DNA of 64,000 nt from DAHUYF01 sp035945115. GTDB lineage: Bacteria; Pseudomonadota; Alphaproteobacteria; ATCC43930; CGMCC-115725. The translations under genes and the position numbers were made by a program. Of the stretch, positions 49,256-56,438 are shown one piece after another. Under the pieces are notes generated by a model, which did no database searches, was not told the origin of the DNA, and saw nothing but the letters and a program-made list of their open reading frames with translations. Position 1 is the stretch's first letter; each line of letters opens with the position of its first letter. The stretch covers positions 1 through 64,000 of the forward strand of contig DASZAN010000167.1 of NCBI GenBank assembly GCA_035945115.1. Reading direction: 5' to 3'.

Positions 49256-49645
49256 ATGCGGTTCACCTTCCCATTGCTTGCCTGCGCCCTTCTTGCCGCC
49301 TGCGGGGGCTCGCGCGAGGTCACGTCGACGCCGCCCACCGTCTCCTACCAGGTGAGGGGCAACGACGTCTCGCAAACCAATGTGCAGGCGCAGAATTACT
49401 GTGCGCGCTACGACCGCGCCGCCATCTTCCAGGGGGTGCAGCCGAGCTCTTCCGGCAATCTCGCCGTCTATAGCTGCGAGGGTCCGGCCGCGAGCGCCAC
49501 AGCGCCCGCGCCGCTCGCCGGCACCACCGTCGGACCGCCGACGCCGCTCAATGCTGGCGTGCAATGTGCCGATGCGCTTCATCAGGATCGTCCAGGGGGC
49601 AGCGACTATCACGGCCCGCCGGTCGTGGGCTGCCCGCAGCGCTAA
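49256..49645 (+). CDS. Small outer-envelope lipoprotein
   Basis: A 129-aa protein. The lipoprotein signal MRFTFPLLACALLAACGG carries a clear lipobox LLAAC. The mature part (VSYQVRGNDVSQTNVQAQNY, then CARYDRAAIFQGV and a second Cys pair in YSCEG and QCADALHQ) has four further Cys. It lies just behind the EcfG promoter, so it probably belongs to the general stress regulon. ATG 49256 with GGAG upstream is chosen over 49241; the latter adds MEPFP. No family name is known to me. Confidence 0.72.
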   Translation: MRFTFPLLACALLAACGGSREVTSTPPTVSYQVRGNDVSQTNVQAQNYCARYDRAAIFQGVQPSSSGNLAVYSCEGPAASATAPAPLAGTTVGPPTPLNAGVQCADALHQDRPGGSDYHGPPVVGCPQR

Positions 49646-49678
49646 GGGACGCCGGGGCAGTCTCCCACTCGCTCTAGA

Positions 49679-49912
49679 CTAGGCTTTACGGCTCGGCGTC
49701 CATTTGCGGATCCGCTTCGGTTTTGCCCCGGCGGGACGCGTGGCGGGTCCGCCCGCTCGGAAGTGCCGCACGAAATGCTCGTAGCGGCGCTTCAGCTCGG
49801 CACGCTCGGAAGGGGTCATATCCTGCAGCCGGAGGTCTGACAAATCGGCTTGATGCAACGCTTGCCCATCCGCCGCGCTGCGGCAATTGGCATCTCTCGG
49901 ATGACGCACCAT
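49679..49912 (-). CDS. Small hypothetical protein
   Basis: A 77-aa protein: DLSDLRLQDMTPSERAELKR, then RYEHFVRHFRAGG and a basic tail PKRIRKWTPSRKA. The helical middle and charge pattern look like a real small protein, while the overlapping alternative frame of similar length does not. No motif or membrane span is seen, and the ribosome-binding site is weak. It converges with the lipoprotein gene. Confidence 0.45.
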   Translation of the reverse strand: MVRHPRDANCRSAADGQALHQADLSDLRLQDMTPSERAELKRRYEHFVRHFRAGGPATRPAGAKPKRIRKWTPSRKA

Positions 49913-50066
49913 GCACCCAACGATTGATGGGAATTGCTTAAGGACGGGTTAAGCGCCCCGCAATTCATCCGAAAGCACAAGTTTTGCTCAATTTGTACGC
50001 GAATTTTTCCCGCCTCATCGGCATTTTGAGCTATGTCTTGTGGCCGAGCCGCTCGATCGAGCGGCC

Positions 50067-50624
50067 ATGTCCGGCATGGAGGAAAGCCGTCCGGTGGCCG
50101 ATGTCGTGCCCAACCCGCTATTGAACCAGCTCTACCAGTATTGGCGGAGCAAACGCGGAACACGGCGCATGCCGCGGCGTGCGGACATCGATCCCTTGGA
50201 GATTCCCGCCGACATCTGGCCGCACACCATGCTGCTCGACGTCATCTGGGAAGGCGCGGCGCCGCGCTTTCGCTATCGCCGCGTCGGCGAGGTGTTCTGG
50301 CGCGACTCGCCGCACGATCCCACCGGCCATTTCATCGACGAGGCGCTGCCGGAGCAGGTAGGCTATCGCCAGTACGTCGTCGGCATCTATGAGGAGATGG
50401 CGCGCCGCCGCGCCGCGATGTACACGGCGAGCAGCTTCACCCTCGAAGGGAGACCCGAGCCGGCGGTGACCCAGCGCGTGAGCCTGCCGCTTTCCAACGA
50501 CGGCGCGACCGTCAACATGGTGCTCGCCGCGCACGCCTTTGAGCACGGCATCATCAGCCGCGACATGGCGCTCGCGCGCGCCACCGCGCTCACCGAGCTT
50601 GCCCGCGTCATCCTCGACGATTGA
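50067..50624 (+). CDS. PAS-domain protein (PAS_5 type)
   Basis: A 185-aa single-domain protein: NPLLNQLYQYWRSKRGTRRM, then PRRADIDPLEIPADIWPHTM and FRYRRVGEVFWRDSPHDPTG, the hallmark of the alphaproteobacterial PAS_5 family (formerly DUF1150-like neighbours). It has no output domain. Members cap a stress or cell-cycle pathway in unknown ways. The upstream 150 bp is A/T-richer and may hold its promoter. Alternative starts are 50040 and 50076. Confidence 0.8.
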   Translation: MSGMEESRPVADVVPNPLLNQLYQYWRSKRGTRRMPRRADIDPLEIPADIWPHTMLLDVIWEGAAPRFRYRRVGEVFWRDSPHDPTGHFIDEALPEQVGYRQYVVGIYEEMARRRAAMYTASSFTLEGRPEPAVTQRVSLPLSNDGATVNMVLAAHAFEHGIISRDMALARATALTELARVILDD

Positions 50625-50749
50625 CCCCGCGGTCTCTACCCCGAGATGCTCGATGCGCTCCTCTCGGCCCTCGGGGGCGGCGAGGTGGGGCGAGGTCGGG
50701 GAATGACGATGTCTGCCTGCACCGTCGCGCCAGCGGAGCCACCCACCTC

Positions 50750-50787
50750 CTCGTCCTCCTCCGCCCTGAAGGGCGGAGGAGGACGAG
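50750..50787. repeat. Perfect 18-bp palindrome
   Basis: CTCGTCCTCCTCCGCCCT (50750-50767) and its exact reverse complement (50770-50787) are separated by GA. No T-run follows. It lies in the 180-bp gap between the PAS gene and the convergent XRE gene. The stem is purine-only on one side and could form a very stable hairpin in either transcript. Confidence 0.8.
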
Positions 50788-50806
50788 TCAGGTGCCGCCT
50801 TCTCTC

Positions 50807-51196
50807 CTACGCCCTTCGCCGTCGCCGGCGGGCTGACGTGAGCGGCGCGGTCTGCACCAGCTCGAGGAGGCGCTCGACGCGCTCCGGCGGCAGCTTGCGA
50901 ATGCGTTCGGCGAGCAGGTTGGCGAGCTCGGTAGCGGCGGGCGACAAGCCCGCGGTGTCGACGGTGACGCGCGGATGCGACAGCCGCGCCAGACGATGAA
51001 GCTCGTCCGCCTCGTCCCAGATGATGTTGAGGAGCGCGCAGATCGCCACCACCATGGCATGGGTTGGTCGGCCGCGCCGGCCGTGCTCGAGCGCCGAGAG
51101 ATAAGCGGCGGAGACGCCGAGCGCTTCCGCCATGTCCTTGAGCGCGATGCCGCGCTCGGCGCGAAGTTGGCGCAAGCGCACGCCGAAGGGCGTCAT
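50807..51196 (-). CDS. XRE-family regulator
   Basis: A 129-aa protein with an N-terminal HTH_3 domain (FGVRLRQLRAERGIALKDMA, then LGVSAAYLSALEHGRRGRPT) and a C-terminal helical tail (LAERIRKLPPERVERLLELV). It overlaps the smr stop by four bases (ATGA), making it the last gene of the lut-smr chain, and could be a regulator of that operon. Confidence 0.85.
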   Translation of the reverse strand: MTPFGVRLRQLRAERGIALKDMAEALGVSAAYLSALEHGRRGRPTHAMVVAICALLNIIWDEADELHRLARLSHPRVTVDTAGLSPAATELANLLAERIRKLPPERVERLLELVQTAPLTSARRRRRRA

Positions 51197-51735
51197 CGCC
51201 GTCGCTTCAGCAAGATGTAGAGTGCGCCCGCGCCGCCATGCGGCGGCTGCGCCAGCACGAAAGCGAGGAGCCGGGCGCGGTTGGGTGGCTCGTTAAGCCA
51301 GCGCGGCACCGCGGCGCGCAGCACGCCGTCGCCTGAGCTGCGACCGCCTTTGCCGGTGATCACTAGCACGCAGCGCTTCCCCGCCGCTGCGGCACGAGCG
51401 AGGAACGCGTCGAGCGCGCGATGCGCTTCTTCCTGCGTCATGCCATGCAGGTCGAGCCTCGCTTCGATGGGAAGCGCGCCCTGACGTAAGCGCTCGGCGG
51501 TGCGGCGATCGAGCCCGGGCGAGGCATCGTGTGTCAGTGGCGGCAGATGCTTGGCGGGATGGCGACGCGCCCCCACCCCTCCCTCCCGCGCTTGCGGGTC
51601 CTTCGACGAGCGCCCAGGAGGGTTCGGGAGGGGGCTTTCGGGCGGTCGCGCCGGCGTCGCCGCAAGCGGCGCCACGTCGCGCGTGGCGGCGCGCCAGAGC
51701 GCGCGCTCTTCGCGGCTAGGCGCGCGCCTCGTCAT
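51193..51735 (-). CDS. Smr-domain protein (MutS2-type small endonuclease domain)
   Basis: A 180-aa protein. The Smr domain is at about residues 85-175: LDLHGMTQEEAHRALDAFLA, then VLVITGKGGRSSGDGVLRAA and a final basic end. The LDLHG and GKGG motifs are intact. Residues 34-55 (Pro/Gly-rich, containing PLPNPPGRSSKDPQ) are encoded by a G/C-rich palindromic repeat that appears to have inserted in frame between an N-terminal helix (REERALWRAATRD) and the Smr domain. Smr proteins nick DNA or cleave RNA; a role here is not shown. Its start lies inside the end of lutC. Confidence 0.85.
   Translation of the reverse strand: MTRRAPSREERALWRAATRDVAPLAATPARPPESPLPNPPGRSSKDPQAREGGVGARRHPAKHLPPLTHDASPGLDRRTAERLRQGALPIEARLDLHGMTQEEAHRALDAFLARAAAAGKRCVLVITGKGGRSSGDGVLRAAVPRWLNEPPNRARLLAFVLAQPPHGGAGALYILLKRRR
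51570..51635. repeat. Intergenic-type G/C palindromic repeat inside the smr coding sequence
   Basis: CCCCCACCCCTCCCTCCCGC (51570 on) followed by CGCTTGCGGGTCC and ending GGTTCGGGAGGGGG. The same flank words (CCCCACCCCTCCCTCCC / GGGAGGGGG) occur in the non-coding repeats at 59606 and 32695. It is read in frame through smr codons 34-55. Confidence 0.65.
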
Positions 51736-52417
51736 CGATGAGCACGATGTGAAGCCGCCGCGGACCATGCGCGCCCAGTTCGATGCGCTGCTCGATGTCG
51801 CCGGTGCGCGAGGGACCGGTAATGAAATTGACCGTGCGCGGCATCGGCGATTGCCCGGCCGCCGCCCGCTCGGCACGCAACCGCGCCCAGCCATCCTCAT
51901 AGCTCGCCACCACCTGCGCGCCGCGCATCACGACGATGTGCGTATCGGGGAGGAAATTGTTGCGCGTCGGACTCTCCGGTCCCGAGGTGAGCATCAGCGT
52001 ACCGGTCTCGGCGATCGCCGCGAAGCAGGCGGTGACGCCCACCTGATCGCCATCCTCGGCGCGGCCGCGGCGGATCTCCAGCATCGGCCGGTCGCTCCAG
52101 GGAATGTCGTCGAGGCGCGGATCTGGCGTCATCACCAAACGTGACGGGAGATTCTGCTGCGCCAGATAATCGGCGACGGCGCCCGGCACCGCGCCGGCAT
52201 CGACGACGCGCATCACCGTCGTCTGCACCTCCTCCGCCATGGCGACGAAGAGGTCCACCTGGCCTTGGTGTTGGAGGCTTGCCGCGCGCGCTGGGATGAG
52301 ATTGCGCGTGGGCTGCGCGAGGCGATCGGCGAGTGCCTTCTCCGCCTCGGTGGTGAGCGCGCCGCGCTTCAAGGCGCGGCGGATCGATTGGATGATCTGG
52401 TCGCGCGCCTCGCTCAT
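51716..52417 (-). CDS. lutC: Lactate utilisation protein LutC (LUD domain)
   Basis: A 233-aa LUD-domain protein: SEARDQIIQSIRRALKRGAL, LPSRLVMTPDPRLDDIPWSD, then TACFAAIAETGTLMLTSGPE and LPDTHIVVMRGAQVV, with TGPSRTGDIEQRIELGAHGP near the end. It is the third subunit of the LutABC L-lactate dehydrogenase. Its start overlaps lutB (ATGA) and its last 20 bases overlap smr. Confidence 0.93.
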   Translation of the reverse strand: MSEARDQIIQSIRRALKRGALTTEAEKALADRLAQPTRNLIPARAASLQHQGQVDLFVAMAEEVQTTVMRVVDAGAVPGAVADYLAQQNLPSRLVMTPDPRLDDIPWSDRPMLEIRRGRAEDGDQVGVTACFAAIAETGTLMLTSGPESPTRNNFLPDTHIVVMRGAQVVASYEDGWARLRAERAAAGQSPMPRTVNFITGPSRTGDIEQRIELGAHGPRRLHIVLIDDEARA

Positions 52418-53844
52418 GACGATGGCGTCCGTTTCTGCCGCTCGGCCCAGAGGCTCATGAAGCTGCGCCCTTGCGGCGCCGGCATGTCGCGCCCTTCGGT
52501 CCATCCCGAAGCCAGCGGCAGCGAGCGGAAGCGGCCGCGCGCGCCGCCGAATGCGCCGAGCAGGCGGGCCGCGGCATTGGCGGCGAAGTGGTAAAGCAGC
52601 GGGTTCTTGGCGAAGAACGCCCAGAGGCCGAGGCCGGCGCGGTATGTCGCCGGCGAGAGCTTCTTCTCGAATTCGCGCTCGCGCCAGTGCCGCATCATCT
52701 TCGGCAGCGGAATGCGCATCGGGCAGACGCTTTCGCAGCGCCCGCAGAAGGTGGACGCGTTCGGCAGGTGGCCGGCTTCGTCGATGCCGACAAGGCTCGG
52801 CGTCAGCACCGCGCCCATGGGACCGGGATAAACCCAGCCGTAAGCGTGGCCGCCGACGCTGGCATAGACCGGACAGTGATTCATGCACGCGCCGCAGCGG
52901 ATGCAGCGCAGCATGTCCTGAAACTCGGTGCCGAGCATGGCGCTGCGGCCATTGTCGAGGAAGACCACGTGGAACTCGCCCGGCCCGTCGGTGTCCTCGG
53001 CGCGCCGCGGGCCCGTCGACACCGTCGTGTAAGCCGAGAACTCCTGGCCCGTCGCCGAGCGCGCGAGCACGCGCAAGATGGTCGATGCGTCCTCGAGCGT
53101 CGGCACCAGCTTTTCGAGGCTCGCCAGCACGATATGCGCCTTGGTGAGGGTTTGCGTCAGATCGCCGTTTCCCTCGTTGGTGACGATGATGGTGGAGCCG
53201 GTCTCGGCAATACAGAAATTGGCGCCGGTGATGCCGATATCGGCGCTCTGAAATTTCTGGCGCAGCACCTGGCGCGCTTCAGCGACGAGCGTCGGCGCTT
53301 CGTCGAGGATCCGCGCGGGGTCGAGATCGCGATGCGTCTCGCGGAAACTGTCGGCCACCTGCTTTTTCACGAGATGGATGGCGGGCGCGATGATGTGGCT
53401 CGGATATTCCTTGCGAATCTGGATGATGTACTCGCCGAGATCGGTCTCGATCGGCGTGATGGCGTTTGCTTCGAGGTAATCGTTGAGCGCGATCTCCTCG
53501 GCGATCATGCTCTTGCCCTTGGTCACCATCTTGGCATCAAGCCGGCGACAGATGGCGAGCACCGCCTCGCACGCCTCCTTGGGCGTGCGGCACCAATGCA
53601 CCTCCCCGCCTTGCGCCACGACATTGCGCTCGAACGTCTCGAGATAGAAATCGAGATGCGCCAGCACGTGATCCTTGATCGCCTTCGACTCGTCGCGGAG
53701 CGCGTCGAATTCGGGAAGCTTCGCGATCGCCGCGGCGCGCCGGCCGGGAAATCCCGTGCGCATGAGCTGGAGCGCCTGCTGCAGGTTGGCGTTGCCGAGC
53801 GCGCCTTGCGCGTTCTCCTTGAAGGCGTGGCTAGTCGGCTGCAT
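52414..53844 (-). CDS. lutB: Iron-sulfur lactate utilisation protein LutB
   Basis: A 476-aa protein. An N-terminal LUD domain (KMVTKGKSMIAEEIALNDYL, ETGSTIIVTNEGNGDL) is followed by a 2x[4Fe-4S] ferredoxin region with CIRCGACMNHCPVY and CGRCESVCPMRIPLP, then a helical C-terminus ending in a proline-rich tail. It passes electrons from L-lactate oxidation together with LutA. Its ATG shares the A of the lutA stop (TGATG). The start is supported by that junction; no long N-terminal extension is needed. Confidence 0.93.
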   Translation of the reverse strand: MQPTSHAFKENAQGALGNANLQQALQLMRTGFPGRRAAAIAKLPEFDALRDESKAIKDHVLAHLDFYLETFERNVVAQGGEVHWCRTPKEACEAVLAICRRLDAKMVTKGKSMIAEEIALNDYLEANAITPIETDLGEYIIQIRKEYPSHIIAPAIHLVKKQVADSFRETHRDLDPARILDEAPTLVAEARQVLRQKFQSADIGITGANFCIAETGSTIIVTNEGNGDLTQTLTKAHIVLASLEKLVPTLEDASTILRVLARSATGQEFSAYTTVSTGPRRAEDTDGPGEFHVVFLDNGRSAMLGTEFQDMLRCIRCGACMNHCPVYASVGGHAYGWVYPGPMGAVLTPSLVGIDEAGHLPNASTFCGRCESVCPMRIPLPKMMRHWREREFEKKLSPATYRAGLGLWAFFAKNPLLYHFAANAAARLLGAFGGARGRFRSLPLASGWTEGRDMPAPQGRSFMSLWAERQKRTPSS

Positions 53845-54620
53845 CAGAGGTCCGCCTTGCCGGCGCCGATCGGCGGCGCCTCGCCCGTCATGTCGGCGAG
53901 CACCTCGGCGACATGGCGCACGCGAACCTCCTTGCCGAGGCGCGAGAGCTTTCCGGCCATGTTGAGGAGGCAGCCCATATCGCCGGCGATGAGCGTGTCG
54001 GCGCCGCTGGCGGCGATGTCGGCCACCTTGTCGCCGACCATCTTGTCGGAGATCGCCGGGTACTTGATCGAGAAGGTGCCGCCGAAGCCGCAGCACACCT
54101 CGGCGCCGGGCAATTCGGCCAGGCGCAAGCCCGCGACGCTGCGGAGAAGCTGCCGCGGCTGCTGCTTGACGCCGAGCTCGCGCAGGCCCGAGCAGGCATC
54201 GTGATATGTCGCAACGCCCTCATAACGCGCGTCGACGCGCTCGACTTTCATCACGTCGACGAGAAACGAGACGAGTTCGTAGGTCCGTTGCGCCAGATGC
54301 TGCGCGCGCTGGAACATCGCCGGCTCGTCGGCGAAGAGCTCGGGATAATGCACGCGGATCATGCCGCCGCAGGAGCCCGAGGGGACGACGACATAGTCGA
54401 AATTCTCGAAGGCGGCGATCACTTGGCGCGCAATCGCCTTGGTATCGGCTTTGTCGCCGGAATTATAGGCAGGCTGGCCGCAGCAGGTCTGGGCGAGCGG
54501 CACCTCGACGGTGCAGCCCGCCTCTTCCAGGAGCTTCACTGCGGCGAAGCCCACGGCCGGCCGATAGAGATCGACGAGGCAGGTGACGAAAAGCCCCACG
54601 CGGGGCGCTGTTGCGGGCAT
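53844..54620 (-). CDS. lutA: Lactate utilisation protein LutA (CCG-domain)
   Basis: A 258-aa protein with two CCG domains binding a non-cubane or [4Fe-4S] cluster: TCCGQPAYNSGDKADTKAIA in the first half and CCGFGGTFSIKYPAISDKM in the second. It is the first gene of lutABC for L-lactate oxidation to pyruvate. No permease (lldP/lutP) or lutR gene is adjacent, although the XRE gene at the end of the chain may serve as regulator. Confidence 0.93.
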   Translation of the reverse strand: MPATAPRVGLFVTCLVDLYRPAVGFAAVKLLEEAGCTVEVPLAQTCCGQPAYNSGDKADTKAIARQVIAAFENFDYVVVPSGSCGGMIRVHYPELFADEPAMFQRAQHLAQRTYELVSFLVDVMKVERVDARYEGVATYHDACSGLRELGVKQQPRQLLRSVAGLRLAELPGAEVCCGFGGTFSIKYPAISDKMVGDKVADIAASGADTLIAGDMGCLLNMAGKLSRLGKEVRVRHVAEVLADMTGEAPPIGAGKADL

Positions 54621-54715
54621 CGTGCGACGGTGCTGAATGGCGCTTTAGAGGGGCGATTTCCTCATGTCGAACACGGCGTAGAGGATGGTAAGCCGCGCCG
54701 GCAAAAGCAATCGCC

Positions 54716-54747
54716 AAAGCAAAGCGCCCGCCGAGGCCGGCGGGCGC
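54716..54747 (-). terminator. Intrinsic terminator after the glycine-zipper lipoprotein gene
   Basis: On the minus strand a 10-bp GC stem (GCGCCCGCCG / CGGCGGGCGC) is followed by TTTGCTTT. It lies 28 bases after the stop of the 54775-55317 gene and faces away from the lut operon. Confidence 0.7.
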
Positions 54748-54774
54748 GTCGCTGCTAAATGCGCAAACTCCGGA

Positions 54775-55317
54775 TCAGGTCCGCGGCGGCGGTGGCGGCG
54801 GATAGGCGCCCGGAGGCGGTGGCGGCGCGCCCGGAGGCGGTGGCGGATAAGCGCCGGGCGGTGGCGGCGGCGGCGCCGCAGCTGCCGGCGCGTAGTAGCC
54901 AGGCACTTGGTTGCCGCGCGAATACATGCATTGCGTATAGGCGTTGTTGTAGATCTGCTGCGCGGTGAGCGTGCCTCGCGCCGCCGCATTGGAGCCGACG
55001 GCGGTGCCACCCAGCGCGCCGGCGCCGGCGCCGATCGCCGCACCGCGGCCGCCGCCGATCGCCGCGCCGAGGCCGGCGCCGAGCAGCGTGCCGACGACGG
55101 CGGTCCCCACCTGCTGATTGTTGCCGCTCTCCGCCACGCCGGCCGATGATTGCTGCGCATAATTGCGGCAGATCACGTCATCTTCCTGGAAGGCGGCGAA
55201 GGGCTTGTTGGGCGCTGGCATCACCTGCACCGTCGGCGCAAGCGGCTGCTGCGCGCAGGCAGCGAGCAGGCTCACCGCCGATACGGCGGCGATCTTGGCG
55301 CGGAAGTTCTTCACCAT
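54775..55317 (-). CDS. Glycine-zipper lipoprotein with Pro-rich tail
   Basis: A 180-aa envelope protein. The signal MVKNFRAKIAAVSAVSLLAA ends in a lipobox LLAAC. Residues about 70-105 form a glycine zipper (GTLLGAGLGAAIGGGRGAAI), similar to SlyB/RcsF-type outer-membrane lipoproteins. Residues about 110-140 hold IYNNAYTQCMYSRGNQVPG; the last 40 residues are almost only Pro, Gly, Ala and Tyr. It probably anchors in the outer membrane; the Pro tail may span the periplasm. Confidence 0.82.
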   Translation of the reverse strand: MVKNFRAKIAAVSAVSLLAACAQQPLAPTVQVMPAPNKPFAAFQEDDVICRNYAQQSSAGVAESGNNQQVGTAVVGTLLGAGLGAAIGGGRGAAIGAGAGALGGTAVGSNAAARGTLTAQQIYNNAYTQCMYSRGNQVPGYYAPAAAAPPPPPPGAYPPPPPGAPPPPPGAYPPPPPPRT

Positions 55318-55326
55318 CTCGACTCC

Positions 55327-55677
55327 TTACCGAGCGGGCTGCGGTTGTGCGGGAACTTGACGCCAGCCGCTGGCGCAGTTGGCGACGTAGGGATAATAGC
55401 CCTGGGGATTGTCGCAGTAGTACCAGCTCTGTGCTTGCGGCGCGACATAGGTGGGCGCCGGCTGCTGCACCACCACGGGCGGCGCGTAGTAAGCGGGCGG
55501 CGGTGCGTAAACCACGGGCGGCGGGTACCAATAGGGATCATAATACCCATACCCCAGCGGCACGCCGACACCGATGGCGACGAAGGTCCGCGCCTCGGCT
55601 GGAGGTGCCACCAGCAAAGCGCCCCCAGCCAGCAGGGCGGCCGCGAAGCTTGCCTTGAGCGCAGTGAGCTTCACCAT
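55327..55677 (-). CDS. Secreted Tyr/Pro-rich protein with WYYC motif
   Basis: A 116-aa protein. After a signal peptide (LKASFAAALLAGGALLVAPP, cut before EARTFVA) comes a Tyr/Pro-rich stretch and then a C-terminal motif SWYYCDNPQGYYPYVANCAS ending in WRQVP. The same two-Cys motif ends the next protein upstream (55769-56302), so they share a small C-terminal domain, likely with a disulfide. It lies nine bases upstream of the lipoprotein gene and may be co-transcribed. Confidence 0.78.
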   Translation of the reverse strand: MVKLTALKASFAAALLAGGALLVAPPAEARTFVAIGVGVPLGYGYYDPYWYPPPVVYAPPPAYYAPPVVVQQPAPTYVAPQAQSWYYCDNPQGYYPYVANCASGWRQVPAQPQPAR

Positions 55678-55768
55678 GATGACCCTTCCTTCATTGAAGC
55701 AGGGGTTCGCTCGAACGTCTCATTATATAAGCATTGTAGGGTCGGAGAGCGCGTTTTCTCCCCAGAGC

Positions 55769-56302
55769 CTAGCGGCTTTGCGTCGCGGCGACCGGCCGCC
55801 ACGCTTCCGGGCAATCCGCCACATAAGGGTAATAACCTCCGGCAGAGTCACAATAATACCAAAATTGTGGCGGCGGCGCGCCTGGCTGCGGTGGCGGCGG
55901 GGCTGCAACGACGACGGGCGGGGGAGGAGGCGGCGGGGCCGGTGGCGGCGCCGCCACCACAACGGGCGGCGGCGCCGGTTCGATCACCACCTCGCTGGCG
56001 ATGTAGGTGGGATAGGGGTAGACCGGCTCAGGGTAGAAATACCAGACGCCACCCACCTCCCACCACCAGCCGAAGCGCCCGCCATACCAATCGTGGTGCC
56101 AGCGGCCGCCGATCCAGATGGCGCGCTCGCGCTCGTCGAAATGATGGAAGTCGCGGCCACGGAAATCGTGGGGATGGCGCCCCTGGCCGTGCCATTCCTC
56201 ATGCCGCTCATGCTCGCGCCAGCGCTCATCGGCGAGCGCGGGCGCGGCGAGCACGGCCAGCAGCGGCAATGCCAACAAGGTTCGACAAATGCGCGGTGTC
56301 AT
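55769..56302 (-). CDS. Secreted His/Pro-rich protein with WYYC motif
   Basis: A 177-aa protein: signal peptide (TLLALPLLAVLAAPALADER), then a His-rich segment (EHERHEEWHGQGRHPHDFRG, RDFHHFDERER) possibly metal-binding, an aromatic segment WIGGRWHHDWYGGRFGWWWE, a Pro/Val run, and the ending FWYYCDSAGGYYPYVADCPE. GAGGAA lies seven bases before ATG 56302. Together with the two genes after it this forms an envelope cluster of unknown role. Confidence 0.8.
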   Translation of the reverse strand: MTPRICRTLLALPLLAVLAAPALADERWREHERHEEWHGQGRHPHDFRGRDFHHFDERERAIWIGGRWHHDWYGGRFGWWWEVGGVWYFYPEPVYPYPTYIASEVVIEPAPPPVVVAAPPPAPPPPPPPVVVAAPPPPQPGAPPPQFWYYCDSAGGYYPYVADCPEAWRPVAATQSR

Positions 56303-56438
56303 GCGGCGATTCCTCGACGAGGGTCGAAGCGCCATCTAGCCGATAAACTCGTTGACGCCCTGTGAATGCGATCACCCCAGCGGACATCAATCCGCCAGTC
56401 TCAGCGGGATCAGTCCCTCGCCAGCTTCGGCGAGCACC

